From NCBI GenBank assembly GCA_036269135.1, contig DATASQ010000014.1, positions 1-64,000 of the forward strand: 64,000 nt of DNA. The letters run 5' to 3'. The position numbers and the translations under genes were made by a program. Each line of letters opens with the position of its first letter. Within the stretch, counting starts at the first letter, position 1. Of the stretch, positions 35,322-43,639 are shown piece after piece. This DNA comes from Palsa-343 sp036269135. GTDB lineage: Bacteria > Acidobacteriota > Terriglobia > Terriglobales > Acidobacteriaceae. The notes beneath the pieces are model-generated. The model was given only the letters and a program-made list of their open reading frames with translations, was not told the origin of the DNA and did not search any database.

Positions 35322-36719
35322 TTATGCCGGGGGTGTCGTTTCTGGGTCGCGGAGCGCATCGAGCGCACGCTCCAGCCGCACGCCACGCGAGGCTTTGAGC
35401 AGGACGGCGTCGCCCTTGCGGAGGTTCTCGCGCAGCCATGCGCCGGCAGACTCCGCCGAGTCGAGGAAGAGCGCTTCGGCGCCGGATTTTTGGGCGGCCT
35501 CGACGATGGCCCGCGCGAGACCCCGCACGCCGAGGACGATATGGATGCCAGCCTGGGCAGCGGCCGTCCCGCAGGCAGCATGCAGCGTCTCCGCTTCCCT
35601 GCCCAGCTCCAGCATTTCTCCGGCAACCAGGATGCGGCGCTGGGCCGGCATGCCTGCCAGGGTAGCGATCATCGACTTCAGCGCCTCGGGGTTGGAGTTA
35701 TAGGCGTCGTTCAGGATCGTTGCCCCATGCCATTCGAGGGTCTGGCCGCGCTTGTCTTCCGGACGCAGCCCTTCCAGGGTGCCGCAGGCGTCGGCGAGCG
35801 GAATGCCTGCCTCGAGACCCACGGCCAGCGCCGCCATGGCGTTCGCCGCGTTGTGGGCGCCGGGCAGGTGGAGCTGCAGCGTCGCGTGCTGCTCTCCGGC
35901 GCGAACCTCAATCCGCAGCCCGTCCGCGCCCAGAACCTCCACGCTCTCCGCGCGCGGATCGCCACAGGCGCCGCGGCCGTAGTAGATCACCTTGCCCTGG
36001 AAGTCGCGCCCAAACTGGGAGACGTAGGCGTCGTCGCAATTGAGGAAAGCCACTCCGTTGCGGGGAAGCGCAGCGACCAGTTCGTACTTGGCGCGGGCGA
36101 TGCCGGCGACGCCATCGGGAAAGAATTCGGCGTGCGCGTGGCCGACATTGGTGACCACGCCCCAGTCCGGCGCGGCCATGCGGCAGAGCGCGGTGATCTC
36201 ACCCGCAGCCGACATGCCCATCTCGATGACGGCGACCTCGTGCTGCGGCTCCAGACGCAGCAACTGCAGCGGCAGGCCGTAGTGGTTATTCAGATTGCCC
36301 TGCGATTTGAGTACGGTGAAGCGCGCGGCCAGAACGGCGGCGACGGCTTCTTTGGTCGTCGTTTTGCCCGCCGAGCCGGTGATGGCGACGACGCGCTTAC
36401 CCCAGTGACGCCGCACCGCGGCCGCCAAACGCTGCAGGGCGGCCAGAGGGTCGTCAACGACCAGCAGGGGACGCTGTTTCTCCGCTTCCGGCTGACCCTC
36501 GAACCATCCACGCGCCACGATCGCGGCACAGGCGCCGCGCTGCAGGGCCACGGGAACGAAAGCATGCCCATCGAGGCGCGCCCCGCAAATAGCCACGAAG
36601 AGATCCCCCGGCTGGAGCGAACGCGAGTCGATGGAGTAGCCGGTGGCGGCCGCCTCGGCAGAAGCCGCATGCAAATCGGCAGCGCCCCAGCGAGCGATTT
36701 GCGCCAGGGTCAGTTTCAT
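35322..36719 (-). CDS. murF: UDP-N-acetylmuramoyl-tripeptide--D-alanyl-D-alanine ligase
   Basis: Adds D-Ala-D-Ala to the UDP-MurNAc-tripeptide. There are 465 residues with an N-terminal uridine-binding domain (SIDSRSLQPGDLFVAICGAR), the P-loop AITGSAGKTTTKEAVAAVL, NNHYGLPLQLLRL, and the C-terminal ILNDAYNSNPEALKSMI with VAGEMLELG. The ATG overlaps the murE stop as ATGA, which indicates translational coupling. Confidence 0.97.
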   Translation of the reverse strand: MKLTLAQIARWGAADLHAASAEAAATGYSIDSRSLQPGDLFVAICGARLDGHAFVPVALQRGACAAIVARGWFEGQPEAEKQRPLLVVDDPLAALQRLAAAVRRHWGKRVVAITGSAGKTTTKEAVAAVLAARFTVLKSQGNLNNHYGLPLQLLRLEPQHEVAVIEMGMSAAGEITALCRMAAPDWGVVTNVGHAHAEFFPDGVAGIARAKYELVAALPRNGVAFLNCDDAYVSQFGRDFQGKVIYYGRGACGDPRAESVEVLGADGLRIEVRAGEQHATLQLHLPGAHNAANAMAALAVGLEAGIPLADACGTLEGLRPEDKRGQTLEWHGATILNDAYNSNPEALKSMIATLAGMPAQRRILVAGEMLELGREAETLHAACGTAAAQAGIHIVLGVRGLARAIVEAAQKSGAEALFLDSAESAGAWLRENLRKGDAVLLKASRGVRLERALDALRDPETTPPA

Positions 36720-38227
36720 GCGCGGACCCCCTGCAATGCGCGCAACGCCCGGGCCGCGACCGCGGCATCGTCAAAGGGCAGGGTCCGGTCGCGCAGGATC
36801 TGCTCCTTTTCGTGCCCCTTACCGGCCAGCAACACGATGTCGCCCGGGCGCGCCGCATCAAGGGCGAGGTGGATCGCCTGCGCGCGATCGGGCTCAACCT
36901 GATAGAGAGTCCCCGTGGCGGTCAGCCCGGGCAGCGCGTCGGCGATGATGGCTTCGGGATCTTCGCTGCGGGGATTGTCGGAGGTGAGCACCACCAGATC
37001 GCTGCCCTCGCCGGCGGCGCGACCCATCTTTGGACGCTTGGCGCGGTCGCGATCGCCGCCGCAGCCAAACAGTGTGATCACGCGATGCTCCGCGCCGACG
37101 AATTCCCGCGCCAGGGCGATCAGGTTGCGCAGCGCGTCGTCGGTATGGGCATAGTCGACGACCACGGTGAACGGCTGGCCTGCATCGACCGTCTGAAAGC
37201 GCCCGGGGACGTGATCGACCGCGGCGGCGCCGGTTGCGATTTGGTCCAGCGTCAGGCCGCGCGCCATCGCCGCGCCCGCTGCCGCCAGCAGATTGTAGAG
37301 ATTCACGCGGCCGGTCAGGCGCGTCCGCACGTCGGCCGCGCCCTGCGGCGTGACCATGCGAAAGCGCATGCCCGCTGCGGCCATCTCCGCCGCCTCGGCG
37401 CAAAAGTCCCCTTCGCTCAGTCCGTAAGTGGAAACCTCGGCGCCCGCGGCCCGCGCCACGCCCACCAGCTCCTGCCCGCGCGGATCGTCGACATTCACCA
37501 CCGCCACGCGCGGCGGCCGGCCCAGCGATCCGTCAAAGAGCGCACGCTTGGCGGCGAAGTAATTCTCCATCGTGCCGTGAAAGTCGAGGTGGTCCTGGGT
37601 GAGATTCGTGAACAGCGCCACATCGTACGGCAATCCGTACACGCGCCCCTGCGCCAGGGCGTGCGACGAGACCTCCATCACCGCTTCCGTCGCTCCGGCG
37701 TCTGCGCCTTCGCGGAAGAGCGCCAGCAGATCGCGCGATTCGGGCGTGGTGTGCGGCGCGGACTTGACCACGCCGGCAATGTGATTCTCGATGGTCCCGA
37801 TCAGCACCGTCTTCCGGCCGACTGAGTTCAGCATCGCCTCGAGCAGGAACGCCGTCGTGGTCTTGCCGTTGGTGCCGGTAACGCCGCTGAACGCGAGCTG
37901 CCGCTCCGGATGTCCGAAGAAATTCGCCGCCAAGGCGGCCATGGCACGCCGGCCCGCTCCGGGCGGGACCTGCGCCAGAGCGATCTCCGGGTGCTCCCGG
38001 GCGGTTTCGGTGAAGGCCGCCGCCGAGTCGGTGACGATGGCCGCCGCTCCCTGGTCGATCGCGCGCCCGATGTAGCGGTTCCCGTCCGTCGTGCCGCCCT
38101 GCATGGCGAGAAAGAGCGCTTCCCGGCCGATGCGCCGCGAGTCGTACTCCACCGCGGCGATCTCCGGGTGGGGGCCCGTGCGGCGCACGATCTCCGCGCC
38201 CTGCACAACCTGGTCGAAGCGGATCAC
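36716..38227 (-). CDS. murE: UDP-N-acetylmuramoyl-tripeptide synthetase (meso-DAP adding)
   Basis: Adds the third residue to the peptidoglycan stem. The protein has 503 residues with the P-loop GVTGTNGKTTTAFLLEA, LTQDHLDFHGTMENYFAAK, VVVDYAHTDDALRNLI and LFGCGGDRDRAKRPKM. The substrate-specificity motif DNPR (D417-R420) indicates meso-diaminopimelate. The GTG at 38227 is chosen because it starts the conserved IRFDQ region and lies 41 bp after ftsI. The longer frame would overlap ftsI and encode unrelated residues. No strong Shine-Dalgarno is seen. Confidence 0.94.
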   Translation of the reverse strand: MIRFDQVVQGAEIVRRTGPHPEIAAVEYDSRRIGREALFLAMQGGTTDGNRYIGRAIDQGAAAIVTDSAAAFTETAREHPEIALAQVPPGAGRRAMAALAANFFGHPERQLAFSGVTGTNGKTTTAFLLEAMLNSVGRKTVLIGTIENHIAGVVKSAPHTTPESRDLLALFREGADAGATEAVMEVSSHALAQGRVYGLPYDVALFTNLTQDHLDFHGTMENYFAAKRALFDGSLGRPPRVAVVNVDDPRGQELVGVARAAGAEVSTYGLSEGDFCAEAAEMAAAGMRFRMVTPQGAADVRTRLTGRVNLYNLLAAAGAAMARGLTLDQIATGAAAVDHVPGRFQTVDAGQPFTVVVDYAHTDDALRNLIALAREFVGAEHRVITLFGCGGDRDRAKRPKMGRAAGEGSDLVVLTSDNPRSEDPEAIIADALPGLTATGTLYQVEPDRAQAIHLALDAARPGDIVLLAGKGHEKEQILRDRTLPFDDAAVAARALRALQGVRA

Positions 38228-38268
38228 AAAGTGATTGTAAGCGCAGGATTCCCGCGGCCGCTGAGGAC

Positions 38269-40629
38269 TTATTGCGGTCCGAAGCGCACCACGATGTCGG
38301 TTCCCGCCGGCACCAGCGTCCCCGCGGCCGGAACCTGATCGCGCGCCAGGCCCGATCCCACAATCTGCACACCCAGGCCCGCGTTGCTGGCCTGAATCAC
38401 GACCTCGCGCAGCGATTTGCCCACGAACCACGGCACGGCCACGCTGTGGTTGGGAACGGAAACGGAGCCGGTGGTTTTCTTAACAGGGCTGGGCGGGAGC
38501 ATGGGCGACGGAATCGGCTCAATCCGGGGCAGCGCAGATACTGCATTCTGAGGGGGAGCCGCTGCAGGCAGGGATGACCCGGTGGCCGATGCATCGATCC
38601 CATCACCCGGAGCCTGCTGCTCGGGGTGGCGAAGCGGATCGTCCGGCGGCAGGTGATTCACTTCCGCGAAGAGCGACTGCAGGTCGGCCGGGTTCTCCTG
38701 AGGTTTCTCTTCGGGAACGGGCTTCCTGCTCTTCGCGGTCAGGTTCTGTGGTTTCAGATCCTGATCGTGCGGAACCCCGAGGTATTCGAGGATTTGCTGC
38801 GCGAGGTCGTGGAAGACCGGCGCGCTGACCGCGGTGCCAAAGTACGATCCCTTTGTCGGCGAATCCATCACGACGGCCAGCGTAATGGCCGGATCGTTGA
38901 CGGGCGCGAATCCGACGAACGACGCCACATATTTCGTCTTCGAATAGGTGTGGGTGCGCGGGTCGATCTTTTGGGCGGTACCGGTTTTACCTCCCGCGCT
39001 GTACCCATCCAGCTGCGCCGGGCGGCCGGTGCCGAAAAGCACGACGCCTTCCATCATCTTGCGCATTTCGGCGGAGGTCATCTCGGAAATCACGCGATGC
39101 GCGCCCGGCGGCAGCGGATTGGGCAATTCCTCATCCGGATGAAACGCCGCCGGCTTGAGCTCTCCGCTCCCTTTCGTCTCCGGCGTGCTCTGCAGGACGA
39201 TGTGGGGAGGCAAATACACGCCGCCGTTGGCGATGGTCGAAGCCATCGTGACGAGCTGAATGGGAGTGACGGCGATTTCCTGGCCCATGGGGATGGAACC
39301 GATGGTGGTGGGCTGCCAGCGCTGTACGGGTTTCAACAGGCCGCGCGTTTCGCCGGGAAGCTCAATGCCCGAGCGCTGACCGAATCCGTAATCCCGAATG
39401 TACTGGTAGAAGCGGTCGGGGCCCATGCGCTCGGCGAGCTCGATGGCGGCGACGTCGCTCGATTCCCACAGGGCTTCGTTGGCGCTGAGCACATTGCCAT
39501 GATGACTCTCGTAGATCACCGCATCCCGGTCATCATGGACGAGGCGGCCCGCTACGTTGATGACGCCGCCCAGCGTCGGGATCCTCGAATCCGGCGTGAT
39601 GATCTTTTCGTTCAGGGCAGCCGAATAAGCCACAAGTTTGAAGGTCGAGCCCGGCTCGTAGACATCGCTGACGGCGCGGTCGCGGAGCAGCGATCGATCC
39701 GTGTGCCGGAAATTATTCGGGTTGAAGGTCGGCCGGATAGCCAGCGCCAGAATCTGCCCGGTATGCGGATCCTGCACGACGACGGTGCCGTTCGCCGCGC
39801 CGGTGCGCTCCATGTTCGCCTCGAGCGCCTTTTCCGCCATGAACTGGATGTTCGCGTCGATCGAGAGCACGAGGTTCTGCCCGGGCAGCGGATCGCGCTC
39901 CTGGCTGTCGAGCGCGTGGTGGCGCGCATCCACGGCGGTGAGCATGTGGCCGGGCGTGCCGTGCAGCTGGCGATCGAAATCCTCTTCCACGCCGGCCAGG
40001 CCATCGTCGTCCATGCCCACATAGCCCAGCACCTGGGCCGCGAGCTGCTGGTCGGGATAGAAGCGCTTGAATTCCTTCTGGAAGTAGACGCCCTTCAGCT
40101 TCAGCGCCTTCACCCGTGCGATGACCGCGGGCGTCTGCTTGCGCGCCACCCAGGCAAAGTTGCGCGAATCCATCAGCCGCCGCAGGATCTGCCGGTCGGT
40201 GGTGAAGCGATCTTCGGGATCGGTGTGGACGACCTTTGCCAGCGTCGCCGCATCGGCGGCCTTGTTGGCCTCGCCAATTTCCGAGGGCACCGCATAGATG
40301 GAGTCGGCGATGACCGTCATGGCCAGCGGGTGCAGATCGCGGTCGTAGAGAATGCCGCGCCGGGGCGCGACGGTGAAGGTGCGCTCCTGCTGCCGCTCGG
40401 CGCGCTCCAGCCACTCCGAATGCCGGATGACCTGCAGCCAGAAGAGACGGCCGACGATGAGCACGCCCCAGAAGAGAAAAATGGCCAGCACGCCCAGAAT
40501 GCGCATGCGGCGCATAGGCGTGACGAGGAATGGCTTTTTGCGCGAAGAAGAAGGGGGGGAGGGCGGCGCCGTCCGCCGGGGCGGCGCGGGCTCCTCATCG
40601 AAATCGGAGGAGAAGGCAGGACGATTCAC
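38269..40629 (-). CDS. ftsI: Class B penicillin-binding protein (FtsI-type) with C-terminal PASTA domain
   Basis: Septal transpeptidase that cross-links peptidoglycan. A cytoplasmic Pro/Ser-rich tail of about 40 residues precedes one membrane segment (ILGVLAIFLFWGVLIVGRLF). The PBP dimerisation domain (RRGILYDRDLHPLAM) and the transpeptidase domain follow. The nucleophile is S328 in PGSTFK, with K331, and the KTG motif is at K548 (GGKTGTAQK). The SxN motif reads S-S-D at 390-392. After a Pro-rich linker, a single PASTA-like domain (VPWFVGKSLREVVIQASNAG) closes the protein. The 786 residues are longer than proteobacterial FtsI because of the linker and PASTA. Confidence 0.95.
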   Translation of the reverse strand: MNRPAFSSDFDEEPAPPRRTAPPSPPSSSRKKPFLVTPMRRMRILGVLAIFLFWGVLIVGRLFWLQVIRHSEWLERAERQQERTFTVAPRRGILYDRDLHPLAMTVIADSIYAVPSEIGEANKAADAATLAKVVHTDPEDRFTTDRQILRRLMDSRNFAWVARKQTPAVIARVKALKLKGVYFQKEFKRFYPDQQLAAQVLGYVGMDDDGLAGVEEDFDRQLHGTPGHMLTAVDARHHALDSQERDPLPGQNLVLSIDANIQFMAEKALEANMERTGAANGTVVVQDPHTGQILALAIRPTFNPNNFRHTDRSLLRDRAVSDVYEPGSTFKLVAYSAALNEKIITPDSRIPTLGGVINVAGRLVHDDRDAVIYESHHGNVLSANEALWESSDVAAIELAERMGPDRFYQYIRDYGFGQRSGIELPGETRGLLKPVQRWQPTTIGSIPMGQEIAVTPIQLVTMASTIANGGVYLPPHIVLQSTPETKGSGELKPAAFHPDEELPNPLPPGAHRVISEMTSAEMRKMMEGVVLFGTGRPAQLDGYSAGGKTGTAQKIDPRTHTYSKTKYVASFVGFAPVNDPAITLAVVMDSPTKGSYFGTAVSAPVFHDLAQQILEYLGVPHDQDLKPQNLTAKSRKPVPEEKPQENPADLQSLFAEVNHLPPDDPLRHPEQQAPGDGIDASATGSSLPAAAPPQNAVSALPRIEPIPSPMLPPSPVKKTTGSVSVPNHSVAVPWFVGKSLREVVIQASNAGLGVQIVGSGLARDQVPAAGTLVPAGTDIVVRFGPQ

Positions 40630-40657
40630 AGCAGGAATGTTCTCCTCCCCGGAAGAC

Positions 40658-41176
40658 TCAGTGGATGGCGGGCACAGCCGGCGTGACTTTCGCCATCACC
40701 GCGCCATTGTTCTCCATAGTAATGGTGGCATTGGGATGCACCACCTGGCCGGGATGCGGCGCCGTCAGTCCGAAGTTCCGCGCCAGCGTGTCAATCCGCG
40801 AAGGATCGGCCAGTTGGGCCGCGGTCAGCCGCAGCTCGCGGTTCTGCTCTTCCAGCTGCTGCATCTGCTGTTTTTCCGACTGCAGGTTATAGCCGCACTC
40901 GATGGCGCTGAAGTGCTGCCATCCATACATCAGGATGAGCGATAACAGGAAGACCATGGCGAAGGCAAAGGTCCGCATCTCGCGCTCGCGCGCCGGATCG
41001 TTGGCCTTCACCAGACGCGAGTTATCGATGCGCTTGGTGAAGAGCGCTTCCGGAGTCGGGCCGCGCCGTCCGCCGCGCTGCGCCGCCATCAGGCGCGCGT
41101 TGTGCACTGCGATCCACTCCGTGCCCCGGCTGTTGCCGCCCGCCAGCATCGGTGCCGCCATTGCTTGTGTCGCCAT
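40658..41176 (-). CDS. ftsL: Cell division protein FtsL-like
   Basis: Small bitopic protein that joins FtsB, FtsQ and the FtsWI synthase at the septum. A long cytoplasmic N-terminus of about 68 residues is followed by one membrane segment (TFAFAMVFLLSLILMYGW). A coiled coil then starts with LQSEKQQMQQLEEQNRELR and leads to the typical PSRIDTLARNFGLTAPHPGQ. The assignment rests on topology and position between rsmH and ftsI, since FtsL sequences diverge widely. The tail after residue 145 has no known function. Confidence 0.85.
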   Translation of the reverse strand: MATQAMAAPMLAGGNSRGTEWIAVHNARLMAAQRGGRRGPTPEALFTKRIDNSRLVKANDPAREREMRTFAFAMVFLLSLILMYGWQHFSAIECGYNLQSEKQQMQQLEEQNRELRLTAAQLADPSRIDTLARNFGLTAPHPGQVVHPNATITMENNGAVMAKVTPAVPAIH

Positions 41177-41385
41177 CGTCCGTCTCCCTCAGCGCCCGCT
41201 CTTTACAATCTATTTCCCTTTTTCCCAGTTTTACCGGGTTTTTTCGGGTATCCCTGGTTTTTTTCTATCTCCTACTAACGACCGGGCCAGGGCCGCTGCT
41301 TACAGGAAGGAGGGTGTTGCGTGGTGGTCGTCCGAGTTACTTTCGCCTTTGGTACGGTGGGACGGCCCCCGGCCCGATTTCTTAA

Positions 41386-41456
41386 CCGGTAGCCTGTGGC
41401 CCGTAGCCGGTAGCTTTGAACTAACCTGCTACCCGCTACTGGCTACCGGCTGCTTC
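41386..41456. repeat. Inverted pair of B-type repeats at the rsmH 3' end
   Basis: The left arm (CCGGTAGCCTGTGGCCCGTA, then GCCGGTAGC) and the right arm (GCTACCCGCTACTGGCTACC, then GGCTGC) are inverted relative to each other around TTTGAACTAACCT. They can form a long imperfect hairpin. The right arm enters the rsmH reading frame and supplies its last codons and TAG stop. Confidence 0.7.
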
Positions 41457-42375
41457 TCTCCGCTGCCCGCAGCTTCGCGCTGCGTGCCCGCGGGTTGCGA
41501 TCCGTTTCTTCCGCTTCGGCCGTCATCGGCTTCCGCGTCAGCACTTCCCAAACTTCCTGCCGCGCTCCCTCGCGCAGCGCATCTTTGACTCGCCGGTCCT
41601 CCAGCGAGTGAAAGCTGATCGCTACCAGCCGGCCTCCGCGCTTCACCACCTCGGGAGCCGCCGCCAGCAGCGCGTCAATCTCGCCCAGCTCGGCGTTTAC
41701 ATGAATACGGAGAGCCTGAAAGGTTCGTGTCGCCGGATGAATTCGCTCCTGTTTCATTGCTCCGAGCGCGGCTGCAACGATTCGGGCTAACTGTCCCGTC
41801 GTCGTTACCGGCCGCGCCCGGACAATGGCTCTGGCGATTCTCCGCGACCTCCTTTCCTCTCCGAATTCGTAAATCAGATCGGCGAGTTCTTTTTCTCCGG
41901 CCTGATTTACCACTTGTTCGGCGGTTACCCCCTGGCGCGGATTCATCCGCATATCCAGGGGCCCGTCCGCCTGAAAACTAAAACCTCGGTGCGCCTCATC
42001 CAGCTGCAGCGAGCTGACTCCAAAATCCGCCAGCAGCCCATCCACTTTCCGCCCGGCCAGCACTTCGACCATTTGCGAGAACTCCACATCGTGCAATTCC
42101 ACCTGCGGCATCGCTTCGCCCAGCTCCTCGCCGAGCGCCTCGAGCTTCTCCCGCGCCAGGGCCATGGCCTGCGGATCGCGGTCGAAACCGATCAGCCTGC
42201 CTTCGGCTCCCAGCCTTCGAGCGATGGCGCTCGCGTGCCCCGCATACCCCAGCGTCGCGTCGACATAAACTCCGCCGCTGCGCACATTCAGCATTCGGAT
42301 CGCTACTTCAGAAAGAACTGGCACATGTCGCCCGGCTTGCCGCTCCGGCCTGTGCTCCCCCTGGGGGGCCTTCAT
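41443..42375 (-). CDS. rsmH: 16S rRNA (cytosine(1402)-N(4))-methyltransferase
   Basis: Methylates N4 of C1402 in 16S rRNA. The 310 residues contain HVPVLSEVAIRMLNVRSGGV, the SAM-binding VDATLGYAGHASAIARRLG and GFDRDPQAMALAREKL, the LLADFGVSSLQLDEAHRGFS motif, FQADGPLDMRMNPRQGVTA, and the C-terminal VAISFHSLEDRRVKDALREG. The stop codon lies inside a dispersed repeat, so the last residues (SSR) are repeat-derived. The start is 3 bp after mraZ. Confidence 0.97.
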   Translation of the reverse strand: MKAPQGEHRPERQAGRHVPVLSEVAIRMLNVRSGGVYVDATLGYAGHASAIARRLGAEGRLIGFDRDPQAMALAREKLEALGEELGEAMPQVELHDVEFSQMVEVLAGRKVDGLLADFGVSSLQLDEAHRGFSFQADGPLDMRMNPRQGVTAEQVVNQAGEKELADLIYEFGEERRSRRIARAIVRARPVTTTGQLARIVAAALGAMKQERIHPATRTFQALRIHVNAELGEIDALLAAAPEVVKRGGRLVAISFHSLEDRRVKDALREGARQEVWEVLTRKPMTAEAEETDRNPRARSAKLRAAERSSR

Positions 42376-42378
42376 CGC

Positions 42379-42819
42379 TTACAAACCAAATCCAGCCAGC
42401 GCCTGCTCGTCGTCCACGGTGAGCGGGTTCTGCTCCATGTTCTGTTTGAAGGCCTCGTGGTTCGCGACCTCCAGATACGTCTGCATCCCGAACACGACCA
42501 CATCGCCGGTCACTTTCGCCTGCTCGCGCAAAATCTGCGGGAGCAGCACCCGGCCCTGGGCATCGATTTCCGCCATCTGCCCGTAGTAGTTCAGCCGGTC
42601 CAGCAACTTCTTCCTGGCGGGATTGAAACTGGGGATCGCCGCCACTTTCTGCTCAAATTTTTCCCACTCCTGCAGCGGGTAGATCTCCGCGACCTTGCCA
42701 TCCTTGCTCGTGATGTAGAACTGCGTCCCGTACTGCTCGTCGATCTGGCGCTTGAATTCCGCCGGGAGCTTGAGCCGCCCCTTTTCATCAACCCGAGCTG
42801 GATGGTTTCCGCGAAACAT
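42379..42819 (-). CDS. mraZ: Transcriptional regulator MraZ
   Basis: DNA-binding protein that in E. coli represses its own dcw promoter. The 146 residues have two AbrB-like MraZ repeats: FRGNHPARVDEKGRLKLPAE near the N-terminus and YYGQMAEIDAQGRVLLPQIL in the second half. The GGAAAG site lies 8 bp before the ATG. Three AGTGGT boxes and a promoter lie about 110-165 bp upstream, consistent with autoregulation. It is the first gene of the dcw operon. Confidence 0.97.
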   Translation of the reverse strand: MFRGNHPARVDEKGRLKLPAEFKRQIDEQYGTQFYITSKDGKVAEIYPLQEWEKFEQKVAAIPSFNPARKKLLDRLNYYGQMAEIDAQGRVLLPQILREQAKVTGDVVVFGMQTYLEVANHEAFKQNMEQNPLTVDDEQALAGFGL

Positions 42820-42926
42820 CGTTTTCTTTCCGGTACCGAGGGAGGAACGTTCGAAATTGAAACAACAGCCAGCGATATTTTCCGTGCTATCCTGGGCGCT
42901 GGTTTGATCGAAATCGGTTGATTTTT

Positions 42927-42952
42927 ACCACTCTTGACCACTTCGGACCACT
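42927..42952 (-). promoter_or_regulatory. Probable MraZ-binding boxes (three AGTGGT at 10-bp spacing)
   Basis: On the minus strand AGTGGT occurs three times with exact 10-bp periodicity (42952-42947, 42942-42937, 42932-42927). Written as TGGTN-N5-TGGTN-N5-TGGTN this matches the layout of the E. coli MraZ site (TGGGN-N5 repeats), with G replaced by T at the fourth base. The boxes cover the predicted transcription start of the mraZ promoter. Confidence 0.8.
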
Positions 42953-42954
42953 TG

Positions 42955-42982
42955 ATCGTAACCGAGCAGGTTCTCCCGTCAA
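42955..42982 (-). promoter_or_regulatory. Probable sigma70-type promoter of the dcw operon
   Basis: The minus strand reads TTGACG (42982-42977), a 16-bp spacer, then TACGAT (42960-42955). The start site would fall about 7 bp later, inside the first AGTGGT box, giving a leader of about 130 bases before mraZ. Confidence 0.7.
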
Positions 42983-43239
42983 AGTGGAAAATCTGTGATT
43001 CCAAAAAAGATTGAAAAGCGCCCTGGAAGGCTCCCCGGCGGATTTCCGCAAAAGCTCACGCCTTGGGTGTTGACGGCCATCCGGCCGCAAGATGTTGGGG
43101 TTGCTGAGGGAGATTCCTCCCCCCAGCATTTCTACCGCGCGCCCTTGTCAGGGGGAAAGCTTCGCGGTACACGCCCTGGGGCGAAGAGAGGACGAAAACC
43201 GGTCCTCCGCCCTTCAACAGCGCTGGTTAAGATCAATCC
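42983..43239. other. Divergent gap between dcw promoter and S4 gene
   Basis: Upstream of the mraZ promoter, about 257 bp lead to the plus-strand S4-domain gene. No further gene is visible. A promoter for the S4 gene should lie here but I could not pick one out. Confidence 0.5.
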
Positions 43240-43620
43240 ATGAACGGCGTGCGACTCGATAAATGGCTGTGGGCAGCGCGTTTCTTCAAGACGCGCACGC
43301 TGGCCGCGAAGGCCTGCGAGCTGGGCCGCGTGGAAGCGCAGGGCCAGACGGCGCGCTCCTCGCGCGAAGTCCGTGTTGGCGATCGGCTCACCCTTCAGAA
43401 CGAAGGCGGGCGCTTTGAAGTGGACGTGCTGGCTGTCAGCGAGATGCGCGGCCCGGCTGCCGTTGCGCAGACGCTCTACCAGGAAACCGAAGCCAGCCGC
43501 GAAGCCCGCGCGCGCTGCGCCGAAGAACGCAAAGCCGGCCTGCACTTCACGCCCGCGCCCGCCGGACGACCCTCGAAGCGCGACCGCCGCAAGATTCACC
43601 GCTTCCGCAGCGAACTCTGA
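43240..43620 (+). CDS. S4-domain RNA-binding protein (HslR/Hsp15-like)
   Basis: A 126-residue protein whose first 60 residues are an S4 domain: VRLDKWLWAARFFKTRTLAA, then EVRVGDRLTLQNEGGRFEVD. The short basic C-terminus (GRPSKRDRRKIHRFRSEL) matches the Hsp15 family, which rescues stalled 50S subunits carrying nascent chains. The function here is inferred from family. It is divergent from the dcw operon and convergent with the phosphatase gene, 19 bp apart. Confidence 0.9.
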   Translation: MNGVRLDKWLWAARFFKTRTLAAKACELGRVEAQGQTARSSREVRVGDRLTLQNEGGRFEVDVLAVSEMRGPAAVAQTLYQETEASREARARCAEERKAGLHFTPAPAGRPSKRDRRKIHRFRSEL

Positions 43621-43639
43621 ACCGGATGTTACCGAGGTC

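Noticed and set aside
38228..38431. An N-terminal extension of murE
   Set aside because: It overlaps the end of ftsI in another frame and encodes Gly/Arg-rich nonsense. The GTG at 38227 gives the usual length.
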